Assembly (NCBI GenBank): GCA_964020085.1
Contig: OZ026600.1
Location: 4,281,661-4,345,660 of the forward strand
Direction: 5' to 3'
Source of the DNA: Micromussa lordhowensis
Taxonomy: Eukaryota; Cnidaria; Anthozoa; Scleractinia; Lobophylliidae
Length of the DNA: 64,000 bases
How positions within the stretch are numbered: position 1 is the stretch's first letter; the number at the start of each line of letters is the position of its first letter. This document shows, one piece after another, positions 12,201 through 24,200 of the stretch. The notes under the pieces were generated by a model. That model did not search any database and was not told where the DNA came from. It was given only the letters and a program-made list of their open reading frames with translations. A program made the translations under genes and the position numbers.

Positions 12201-15200
12201 GTCGCCCGTGCTTAAACTTAATGTGAGCAATTTCAGAGGAAACCATACCTACTTCTTTGAAGTTGTGGTTCAGAAGGGAGACAGGTCATCAAATGCCACA
12301 CACAGGCTAAGAGTAGACGAGCCGTTTGGAATTTCTATCAGGTGAGAACGAATTATTATTAATTTTATGATACCCAGTGTTTGTTTTCCCCAATGATTTT
12401 AAGTTCTGGACCGTTTCCTCTGACTACGGGAGTATCTTGATTTGACTGATATATATGTGGACAGTAGTAGTTTTCACTATCTCACAAATTGAGATCACAC
12501 TCTTGAAGACTAGTTTGCAATTTGCCTCTCATTATATAGAAATAGAGATGGCTTGGGCATGGCCATCAGGGACAGCACCTAACAGATAAACAGGCTCAGA
12601 CGTTGGTAGAGCTCGTGTAAAAGATGAAAAATGAGAGAGCTTGGAATTAATCATTTTCATTTCAGCTTGACACCTGACGGAATACCTTAGTTGCACAGAA
12701 AGGAAAAATGCAATTTTAAGCACATGTTCGTTTGAGCGGTTTTAGACAAGAAGTTGTTTTGAAACAGATATAAAACCCATTCTCACACGTTAATCACTTG
12801 CTTAAGTGAAAGTCGAAATTTCCCTAGGCAGTATGGTCTTATTAAACGCTACAAGATTTATTGCACATGCATTTACTTGCAGATGCACCACAAATTGCGG
12901 GGCCAAGGTGAGCGTCAATCAGCGGTTAATTTTAAAGTCTTCGTGTTCAGGGCCACTCTGCGACAGAATCATCAAATACGACTGGTTATTGCTCAGACTT
13001 TCTAACAAGAAGTACTGGATAATCGTGCCAAACCTTGAAGACAGAATACTTACAGACATCAACAGCCTCAATCTGGTCATTCCAGGCGATAAGCAGCTTT
13101 TAGAAGAAAATACCAAGTATAAGATAAGGGTTGTCGTGACACTTACAACTGGATTCACGTTCGCAGAGGAAATAACGTTCATTACCAACTCTCCTCCGCG
13201 CATTTTGGATGGCCGTGGTGGATGCTCTGTGAATCCAACGGAAGGCCTCGTGCTGACGACAGAGTTTAAAATCAGCTGCTGGGGTTGGTCAGACGAGGAG
13301 CTGCCTTTAAACTACGAGTTCAGGTAGGCTATGTAAAGTGTTGGTAAGAATGTTAAACCTGTTTTTGTTACTACTACGTGTGCATTGGTTTCAGTCAACG
13401 TCTTTGTCAGGCCAGTGTATACAGCCCGAGTGTAACCCGGTTTTGAAGAGACTGGGCGCGGTATTTCTACTCCCCGTCAATGTGATGCTAGTCCATGCAA
13501 TTGATTTCAGTGATGTTGACGAATTCATATTTTCCTGAAGGAAGGAAGTGGATATCCGTTGGTGGAGACTTAGGGAGTGGTAGAAAGTGGATGTACTCGA
13601 TATTCATTATCCAGGGAACATTCTGCGTACGAAGATGCACACAAATCATGCAGATATATCAAAGAAGTAAATTTCTAAAAACTGTTCCAGTCGTATATTT
13701 GAATGCGGCAGGCGAACGACTTTTTCTCTGATACCTCGAGATCTCGCTTTTTTACAGTTGATGAATTGGCCTTAGTGTGTAAGTCTTAACGTAGCCACGT
13801 TACGTATTGTTAGACCGATTCGTCTTTGATATTTAAGCGTATACTATAGTTAACGCTGAGTGATTTCTGTGAATGTTTAGATATCAAACCAGTTCTGGGG
13901 TGTTAGTAATTAACAGTGGACCTACATCCCATACCGTGGCCCGATTGCCTCTTGGGAATGTAACTGTAGAGGTACTCGTATCAGACTCTCTGGGTGCCTT
14001 CACTGTTCAACGACTTCAAGTTCAGGTAAAAGTTACTTTACTTTAGAACTAGCTTAATAAATTAGTATACATTGCCGGCAAATAACCTTACCATCTGTCG
14101 CAGAACCTACATTCGGATATTTAACAATTAGACCCGTAGTCCGAAAGGGTTACGGGTCAATAGCCCATGAGGCGAAGCCGAATGGGCTATTGAGGGTGAA
14201 GGGTCTAATTGTTTTAGTATCACTCAACTAGTCGGACAGAAATAGCAATAAGAAAGTTAGCAAATGTAAGTTGAAGAAATATTTATTTGGGACTAAAACG
14301 AAAGAAAGCGTAGCCAATTAAAATGCAGGATTTGCACTAGTCCACTTTGTTGGGTGACACTAAATTTGAATAGTCTCATTCCAAGCGTATATGTTCTTTG
14401 TACTAGTGGACAAGTAACTAGTTTAATCACCATTGATCGCAGTGTCTTCGGTTTTGAGAATAAATACTACCTCAAACTAGAATCGCTTCCAAGAAACGTT
14501 TATAAAACTAGACTTGATATCACATTTACTAGTGAAAAGTGTATTCTCATAATTACACATTAGCCAATGGTTTCCTCAATCTAAACAATCTAAAGTGTTG
14601 TCTTTCAGGTAAATCCGATACCTCCAGAGGACTTTTCTGAAGTTCTGAAATCCTCCGCAACTGGTGGAGACAGCCAGCTTAAAGGTCTTGTAGATAATGG
14701 AAATGTTGACGAGGCTGCGCAGATGGCTTACTCTATTCTTACAGCTGTGGAGGATGCCGATGTAGGCAACGACGACAAGCAAGCAGTAAGTAACTTGCCG
14801 TAATGTCTAGTTTATATTAATTGAGTGAAACTGAAGATAAATATGTCATTTACTTCCCCCTCAAAGGGACCTTTCAGGTCCAATGCAAACGAACAATGAA
14901 AAAGATAATTGCGAATGGGAAGGCCATGGTTACAAGTGGCAGGAGGCAGAACCACTGGACGTTTGCAATCGCAGCTAAAAGATTGAGCTCGTAACCGCCG
15001 AGAACAGCATCAGCTGGTGGTAGAACGGTGCTTATACTACTCAGTGCCGGCTACTACCGACTATACTACTACCGGATTGCAAGTCGAGTACGCCAATTTT
15101 TTGGCACACTGCCTCCTCAGTAAAACACTTGATCGTTGGAAAGTTTGAAAATGCCTGGGTTTGACTTGATAAATCTATTAATGTATGCTCATAAAATCAT

Positions 15201-18200
15201 TCGCTTTGGTGTCAAAGCTGAGATTGTTCCATTAAATAGCAACAACGTGACAAACGTTTCGCAAAAGCAATAAACTCTTAAAGAGTTTATGCGTAGTCGG
15301 GGACGCCTACAGAAATCTCAAAGCTCAAAATTTGTCTCTAGACAAACTTAGGCACGCTATCGCTTCGGCGTTCGGGTGGGCGGCGTGCTCAAGAAACGTC
15401 TAAACGGGTAGAAGGAGATTAACGTTTCACAGTTTGCATACTAACGAAAAAATTGCTCAACCTTTGGATCCTTGAATTCATCTTTTGACTGATGAAAACA
15501 AAAAACTCACTCTTCTGCCGGCTAATGCTCTCGACTTTTATCTTGTACCTTTCCAAAGGTAAAGGAAACCATACTGGAACAGATATCCACTCTGAAAGTG
15601 AGCAGTATACAGCAAATCACTCAACTATCGGCGGTTGTTGTCATGGCGACCGAAGGAGAAAAGGATATAGCCGTGACAGCTCAGGTATAACAATACCTTT
15701 CCCCCTTGTTTCCCTTCCTTCCTACCGCCCTCCCTCAATCCGTTCCTTCGTTCCTCCTTTCCTTTCTTGCTTCGTTCCTTCCTGCTTTCCTTCCTTCCAG
15801 CTTTCCGTCCTTCTTTCGTTCCTTCCTTCCTCCGTTCCTTCCCTACTGCCTGCCTTCTTGCTTGCCTTGCTTGCTTCTTTGCTTGGTTGCTTTCTTTCTT
15901 TCTTCTTACCTTTTATCGTATGTTACGTGGCGTATATTTCATAATTGCTATCTCTAAAAGTGACGTCTCTTATCTTACTGTGTATTTATGTTTTTTTTGT
16001 TACTTAACCAAGGAAAATGCCGTCGGCCTGTTAGAAAATATGACGGATTTCATAACGTCCCAAGCCAGCGCTGAGGGACAAGATGTTGACTTGGTTCAAA
16101 ACATTGGAGGTAATCTCTTACAGGGGATGTCCAATTCTCTCAGCACGTCTGCCAAGAAGGCGATTGTGTACGAGGAACCAAAGATTGGACAGGTCACTAT
16201 AGAAGATGAGGATGGGGTTGACACCGTGAGAAGACAGGTAACAAAACATTTTAAACCCGAAACAAGAAGGACCACCAACGCAATATAAGGACCATCAACA
16301 AAATACTTTAACATTTGACGATTCCCGTTTATGATTCTCGTCGAAGTAGAAAGTTGCACCAAACAGAACATTAACCACCGTAACCTTAACCTTAAAAGCG
16401 CTAACACTAGCTAGAAAGAGAAACAATTTCATTCTTGCCAATTTTCTCGCAATGCCATTACCAAAGAATCGGTCTTTTACAACTCCAAACGCACAATCTG
16501 TTTTCATCTTTACAGAATAAAGATCTCGCCAAGAAAACTCTTCATCTCATCGACAAACTAGGGGGTGGTCTCCTAGCAACTAAAGTACCTGGTGAGAAAC
16601 CCAGCCTGTTCCACACTGACAAGTTATCGTTGACATTGGATCGACAAACGCCCGTCAAAATGGCGGGAAAGACGCTAGGAGAGGGAAAAGAGAAAGTTTC
16701 CTTACCATCGGCTAAGACGCTGTTTGGACCCGATGCTGCAAACTTGAAATCTGTTGATGCTCAGGTAGGGGCCGACCTTGACATTTCTGAAGCGCTTTCT
16801 TTCCATTACGCGTCAATATTTGGTTATATATTTATAGCAAAATCCTTTCTGACGCCATGGTCGACGTTTTAACATAAGAAGTTATGGGTTTTCATGTTAG
16901 ATATGAATCCACTCCAAATCATTAACTGCTTTTGCAGCTTAGTAATTTGTGAAATTTGAAGCTCTTTGAGAGTAATTTTGAAGATGTTGGCTTTCAAAAG
17001 TGCAAACATTTCTACGTGGCACAAGCGCAAATAAGACCATACATTCTTTGCAAATGTTTTAAAAGTTAAATGTGCCATTATATTTTGGAGCTCGATCACA
17101 GACTGAAGCGCTGATGCTAATAAGGCAAAAATGGTACAGAAAGAATCAAACATTTCTGCAATAATACAATATAAAGCCGTTAAATTTCAAGCTAAGCTGC
17201 GCAGTGAACGAGAGTTTGCGTAGGCAAGTGTCTTATGCCTGAATATAGCTGTAATTTCAAAGAAAGCTCAAATCAAGTCCATTTTTATGTTTCCCTTTGT
17301 CGTTTTCTTTTTCTTCTTGCACAAAGCTTCTAAGCTTGAATACTCGCTTTAAAAAATGCTGCATATCAAATTAAATTCCGAGGTTCCCTATTGTGTCAGC
17401 TATAACGGGACTATTGCCATTGATTTCTTCAAACATTCTATCAGTGCCAATAATTCTCTTTTCTGTCAGATGACTTCGTTTCGCGAAAACCCGTTCACGT
17501 GGGATGAAAGTGCGAAAGGTATCCAATCGTCTGTGGTGGACTTTAGTCTAAAAAAGGATGACGGGACTTCTCTTCCAATCGCTGGCCTCAAAGATCCAGT
17601 TGAGCTGTTTATACCAGTTAACCGAAAGGTCCAAGCGACAGGAAACAAATCTGATGAGAAATATTTCGCAAAACCTAGTGATGGTGCTGGGAACTTACAA
17701 TATCATCGAATCGATATTACATCAAAAAATTCTATTGTCTTCTTTGACATTCAGCCTGAGCACGGCGAGGTATTAGATATTTTTGTTACCGCAGAAAAGA
17801 AACCGACGCCAAGTAATTTCCAGTTCAAAACTCGCGTTCCAGATTTCTCATCCTGTACCGCGTATTCCAAAATCTTTGGGTACCGCAACTGCAGTAAAAA
17901 TCCTTACGAGATCTCTCTAACTAGCAACGTCACTGGAAAAACAGGAACACACTACATTGGCATCATGTTGGCCTCCAATAAAACCGAAAAAGCTCAGAGC
18001 CGTGTGTCGCGGTCTTGCGGTAGCCAGGGCGGTCGTCAGAAGCGTTCTTGTATCGGCTTCAAAGATCCTCCAACCACACCTCCCCCATCACCGAGGATTA
18101 TAATACCGGAATATAACAGCAGCACAGACGTGAACTATACGATGTCAGTGACTGTAACAAGCTGTTTGTATTGGTCTGAAAACGAACAGGTCTGGACTAA

Positions 18201-21200
18201 TGAGGGATGTTCGGTAAGTTGAGTTGATGTTATTTTCTTCTTCACTGAAAGACAGCGTAACTGGATTTGTCCCGATGTTATAATTAAAGAATATTGTAAA
18301 ATAACTGAGCCACTACGTGCGCTCTCATTGGTTGATAGGTGTGTTTAGGTGAGAGTATGCAAACACGGTTGTGACGTTTTAGATTAGCGCGTAATTTTGA
18401 GAATTATTTTATGAAAGCAATAGCGCACTTTTTCTGTGTTTACATAGCCTCATCTAAACACCCGGAGGGTTGGGAGAATTCTCGAAAGCTACGCAAACCC
18501 TCGAGTAAGTCTCGGGTTTGCATGACTGTCTCGAATTCTCCCAATTCCCACTCCTCGTGTTTTGACAAGGTCATGTAAACACGGAAAAAGTGCTCCATTG
18601 CTTAAATACAAACATACATACATGTTATTGAAGCTCCCTTTACAGGGCTTTACAATATCAGATATTGAGTAAGATAATTTATAATGATAATACATTACAA
18701 GAGAATAATAAGGTAAATCTGTTTTAAAAAGTCTCGACATTTACATGTTCAAAACCATGTTCCAAAACAAGACAGCTTGGCCAGCTGATAGAGTTATGTA
18801 GTTATCTGGCAGCAAAACATAAACTTACAAGTTCTGTAATTATGACAGTTCCATTTTATAAGAACATGTTACAATTTTCAGGCTGATCTTGTTCTTATAA
18901 AAATGGGGCTTTATTAGCCAAATTTGGTGTTCTTAATCCATTTGTTCTTATATGCGGGTGTTTACTGCATCCTGCAAGCAGTTTTGTATAACAACTCAAT
19001 GAAAAAATTCATGCAAGCACTTTTTCAGAGAAAACATATTTCCTAGTGAATGAAAGGGTAAAAAATATCGTGCCTTTGCCAAATCACCCACACCCCCCCC
19101 CCCCCCCTTGGTGCACCCCTAATATATGCCTGTTCAAATTTAGATTGGACCAAAAACAAAGTCCGGTACTCTTCATTGCCTGTGTAGTCACCTGTCAGCT
19201 TTTGGCGGAGATTTCTTTGTGGCGCCCAATCCTATCGATTTTGACAAAGTCTGGGAAAATTTTGAAAAACTCGCAGAGACTGGAAACTTTGTTGTCTTAG
19301 CTACCGTGTGCTCCATATTTGGTGTGTACCTCATAGGACTTGTTTTTGCCCGAAGAGCAGATAAGAACGATGAAATGAAGGTAGGATATTGTTTTGCGTT
19401 GTTATCTGTTAGAGTAAAGGTAAAAAAAAATCTTGAAACAAATTTACTCCGAGTTCCTGTTTGAAATTCTTTAATGCAAATTCTTAAATCTACGGTAATG
19501 ATCATGAGGTTGCTTTAAGAGCAAATGTCCAGAAAAATCAAACAAAATTAAATTTCTCCGGCAAGACTAGAAAACTCAAATTCGCTGGTTTTTAAAACCT
19601 AAAATGGTAAAAGACTTAGCAAACAGTAAATACAGAAGGGAAAAACATCTTGGAACATTTTTCAGAAGAATTAGAAGTTAGGCTGTTATAATACATCAAA
19701 ACTGTAGTAAGCCACATTGCCCCTCCTCTAACTGGAAGTTTATTCCCACGGCTTTATTATTGTGTGAGACCAGTAATAATTCTTTTATTTTTTGACAGGT
19801 GGTAGGAAATGTGTACTTAAGTGACAATGTTTACTCTAGTGGCTGCGTCTATAACTTGCATGTTCAAACAGGAATGTGGAGAAACCAAGGAACAACAGCT
19901 CATGTAGGAATTGTGCTTTATGGAGAGGAAGGCTGCAGCGGCCCTATTTCACTCTCTAATTCGAATGCAAGGAAGACATTATTTGCCCGCGGCAGCTTAA
20001 ATAGCTTTACCCTGGCACTGCCCAGCTCACTGGGCCGGCTGTTTAAGATACTTATATGGCATGATAACAGCGGTGAGAGTCCCGCTTGGTTTCTTCAAAA
20101 AGTAGAAATAGAAGATTCCAGTACGGGAGACACGTTGCATTTTCTAGCGAATCGGTGGCTTGCGCTTGAGAAGGGATCTGGAGAGATTGAGTTTGAAATC
20201 AATGCAGCGGACAAAAACGAGATCAAGAAATTTAAAAATCTGTTTGTGTTTAGGGCTGCGAGGAGTCTAGGTGATGGGCATTTGTGGTTGTCCGTGTTGA
20301 CCAGGCCTCCTCATATCGCATTTACGCGTTGCCAACGATTATCTTGTTGCCTGTCAGTTTTGCTCACTGCCATGGTAACCAACGCCATGTTTTACAATTT
20401 CGGCGCGGCACCTGAAGATTCATTCCAGGTGGGACCTGTTAAATTGAGTTGGACCCAAATAAAGATTGGAATCCAGAGCAGCTTGGTTGCGATTCCAGTA
20501 AACGTGTTAGTCGTTATGATCTTTAGAAACATCAAACAGAAGTCTGGGGAGATGGTCTTCGACATACGAGCTGAGGAAACTGAAGAAAAGGAGAAATTGC
20601 CAGGGTGTTTACCACATTTCTTTGTATACATTGGATGGACATTGTGTATTCTAACATCGCTGACTGCGGCAGCCTTCATCGTGTTCTACAGTATGATGTG
20701 GGGAAAAGACACATCTAACCAGTGGCTCACCTCAATCACGGTGTCGTTCGTCCAAGACGTCTTCGTTTCTCAGCCGGTAAAAGTAATTCTGTTGGCTTCC
20801 TTGCTGTCAGTTATACTCAGGAAGCCGCCGGAACGTGAGAAAGTTTATGGGGTGACTTACCAGAAAGAGAATCATGCCAACAAAACGGTGATAGGACCAC
20901 CTCAGGGGGAGGAACTAAAAAAAGCCAAGGATTTCCGAACTAAAGTTCAAGGCATGTACAAAGTTCTCGCTGAAATCACTTTTTTCTTGATTTTTGTCCT
21001 GCTTTTGATGATAATCTGTTATGGAAATCGAAGTCCCTCGCGTTATTTACTAACCAACTCCATGGAGGACGCATTTAAAAGTTTTAAGGTATGTTCAAGA
21101 GCATGTTGTTGCTTACTCTTCCTAAAGCGAAAAATCACGCACTGCCTGAAAAAATCGACTACATTCTCCTCGTCTTGATGGGTGACGAAAATTACAGGCA

Positions 21201-24200
21201 TAGCAGCGACCACACTTTCGATTTTCGCCAATCGTTACGACGTGTATAAACTTACATCACCTAGTGTAGTTATGGCTTTACCCTGCAGGAGTCGTCGTGA
21301 CGAGATATAATTAATCATGCAATCATGCACAATCGTGCACATGTAAATAATCTCATCAACTTCATGCGCGTTTTATCAATTGTAAATAGTTTTAAAATTA
21401 AAGTAAGCAGTCATTATACCAATTAAAATTACAATTGAATTTTAATTGGTATAATAACTGCTTACTTTAATTTATCCATAGTGTCCCCATTTAGTGGTTC
21501 CTTTATGCTATTTCAGTTTGACACTTAAATAATGGTATTCATTCATTCATTCATTCATTCATTCATTCATTCATTCATTCATTCATTCATTAAAACATGT
21601 TTGAAGGGAAGTGGAAGCGAAACGGATTATTCCCAGTGACTTAAGTTTTCTTGTTGAGTTGGTCCGTTTTGAACTAGTTTTAAGTTTTCTTTTATTAAAG
21701 TGTTTCAGTTAAAGCTGAAAAAAATACATGAGAAAAATAAATCACTTCCTAACTGGTTGGAAAATCCCAACTGGTTGGAGGCTGACCAGTTTCTGGCCAG
21801 TTTGTATGTAAAAGACCTGGAGTAGTTGAATCCGGAACCACCCAACACTAATCCATCTAGTGGCAGGGAGAGGATGTCAACCCAGTGCCACCGGTGTAAC
21901 CACCGAGCCCGCCACCAAAACAGTGTGAACGAGAAACCTTGTTGAAACTGAACTAAAAATTCAGGTTGATACTGATTTGCTGAATCGATATTTGAGTAAC
22001 TTGATCCTTAGCTATTCTTTATTTGATCTGCTAATTTGACTTGACTCTTGGCTATTCTATATTTGATGTTTTCAAGGGTAAGAACGTGTCATCATTTTGG
22101 GCGTGGATGCGAGGTAAACTCTTCCCAGCTCTGTATGACACCAGGTGGTACAATGGGTGGATCTTTGATTACGGCGAAGGATTCATGAGCAACAGAGAAC
22201 TTTTCATGGTTGGAATGCCACGTCTACGACAAATCAGAATTAAGCCAGGTAGAGTATGGTTGATTACATTATCAAAGGTGATCCGTAAGTCGAGAAGTGA
22301 ATATATAAACGTGTGATCAGAAACTCCCGCTTGCCTGGTTATGTGGTCGTTTTTGTGACTAAACTGATTTAATTATAAAGCTAAGGGAGAAAAAGTCTCA
22401 ACCATTAGTTACTTTGTCTGCTACCCACTCCCTAGAAAATGTTGGGAATTCAATGCATACTATTCAGGGGCTTTGTAAGCCACCTCCAGTTAACCATTTA
22501 GAATAAAATGCTCGTTTTTATCCCAAAGCGGAATGTTGTTGGAAATTTACTTTTTAGGCTTTATCCACAGCCCTGGGTTTTTAGAACTATCGAAGTGAAG
22601 TGTTTTTCTATGTTGTTAGAAAATAAGTCAGCTATCATTCGGCTTGTCATCAGTCGTGGGGGTCAGAAAAGAGAATATTCCCTGATGAAACAAAAGAGAA
22701 CTTTTCCATTCCTTCAATTATGTTTTGATTGTTATATTTACAGCTAGTGTCTGTCCAGTGATAGAGGAAACGCCCCAATTGGGAGAATCGTTCACAAGAT
22801 GTATTCATTCTTATTCATCGAAAAACGAATATAAAACGCGGTACAATCTGCCTGAATGGATTCCAGTGACAAACATTAGCCACAATCAGTCAGTGTTTGA
22901 ATTGGAGAGGATGTGTCCAAAGCCGTGGCGGTACAGATCTTCGTGGGACTTGAACGCGCTGTCCTCTGGAGGATTTTACAGCACATACGATGGCGGTGGG
23001 TTCGTAGCTGACTTGGGATATAATATAAAGTCTGCGTTAAAAGTCGTAAACGAACTACAGGCAAATAACTGGATTGACGAATTCTCAGTGGCGGTTTTTA
23101 TAGAATTTACTGTCTTCAATCCCTCTAGCTCGTTATTCAGTGTGGCGAAGTGTCTTTACGAGCGATCTCCTACAGGAGGGGTGGCGTTTTCCAGAAGCGT
23201 CAAAACGCTAACGTTGTACCATGCGTCCAACAACAACTTTCAAAAGTTTGTCGAGGTCTGCCAACTTCTCTTCATGGTAATTATTGTAATTTTCGTTATC
23301 GACGAAGCATACAAGATATATAGGAAAAAGAAGAAGTACTTCAGAGGCTTTTGGAACTGGGTCGAGCTGTTACAAATCCTGACCGCCTTGAACTCTGTTG
23401 TTATTTATTTCCTAAAAGCTAAATACACGAGTTCGTTCGTGAAGAAAGTCCGGAACAATCCTTTCGAGACTTCAAGCGCGGATTACATTGTTCTTTGGTC
23501 GATGGTTGAAATTTATGTGTTGTCATTTCTCATATTCATTGTAACTATGAAGTTCCTACGGCTAATTCGCTTCAATCGCCAAGTGTGCCAAATGATGGGG
23601 ACTCTGGCTAGAGCAGTGCGCCCGCTCGTGTCATACTTCGTGGTGTTTGTATCCGCAGTGCTGGCCTACACTCAGCTAGCATTTCTTCTATTCTCATCAG
23701 CGATGGGACCCTACTCATCGTTTCTCAACTCTCTACGTGCCGTACTACAAATGCTTTTGGGAGGAAAAATGTTCTTTTACGAAATCAAATCGGTGAATGG
23801 TCTATTAGGGCCATTGTTCGTATTTCTTTACATGTTTACGATGACGTTTATTCTTTTAAACATGTTTCTTGCCATTTTAAACGAGTCCTACTGGGAAGTG
23901 GTCGATAGCCCTGAAAATGACTTTCACAACGCCGACTTAGGACAGTTTATGATCGCTTACCTAAGCAGAAATTTAAGGCTGCTGGGAAGACGATTTGTAA
24001 AATCCCTGAAAAAGCAATTTCAAGGGAGAATGTTTCCCCGGAAACGCGAAAACAAGGAACTCGAAAAGTTGATCTCTAACGAAATTGAAAGAAAGGAAAG
24101 TGCTTACAATCTTTGTCCCATCGCTTCAATGGAGTCACTTGCAGATGAAGAGAGCGACGATGACATCAAGAACCCGCTGGAAAATGCAGAGGATAGCGAT

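Noticed and set aside
15492..16288. Serine/proline/phenylalanine-rich plus-strand frames
   Set aside because: They are translations of the CCTT polypyrimidine tract in three phases; only the parts at 15559-15684 and 16013-16237 are coding, in frames supported by the paralog.
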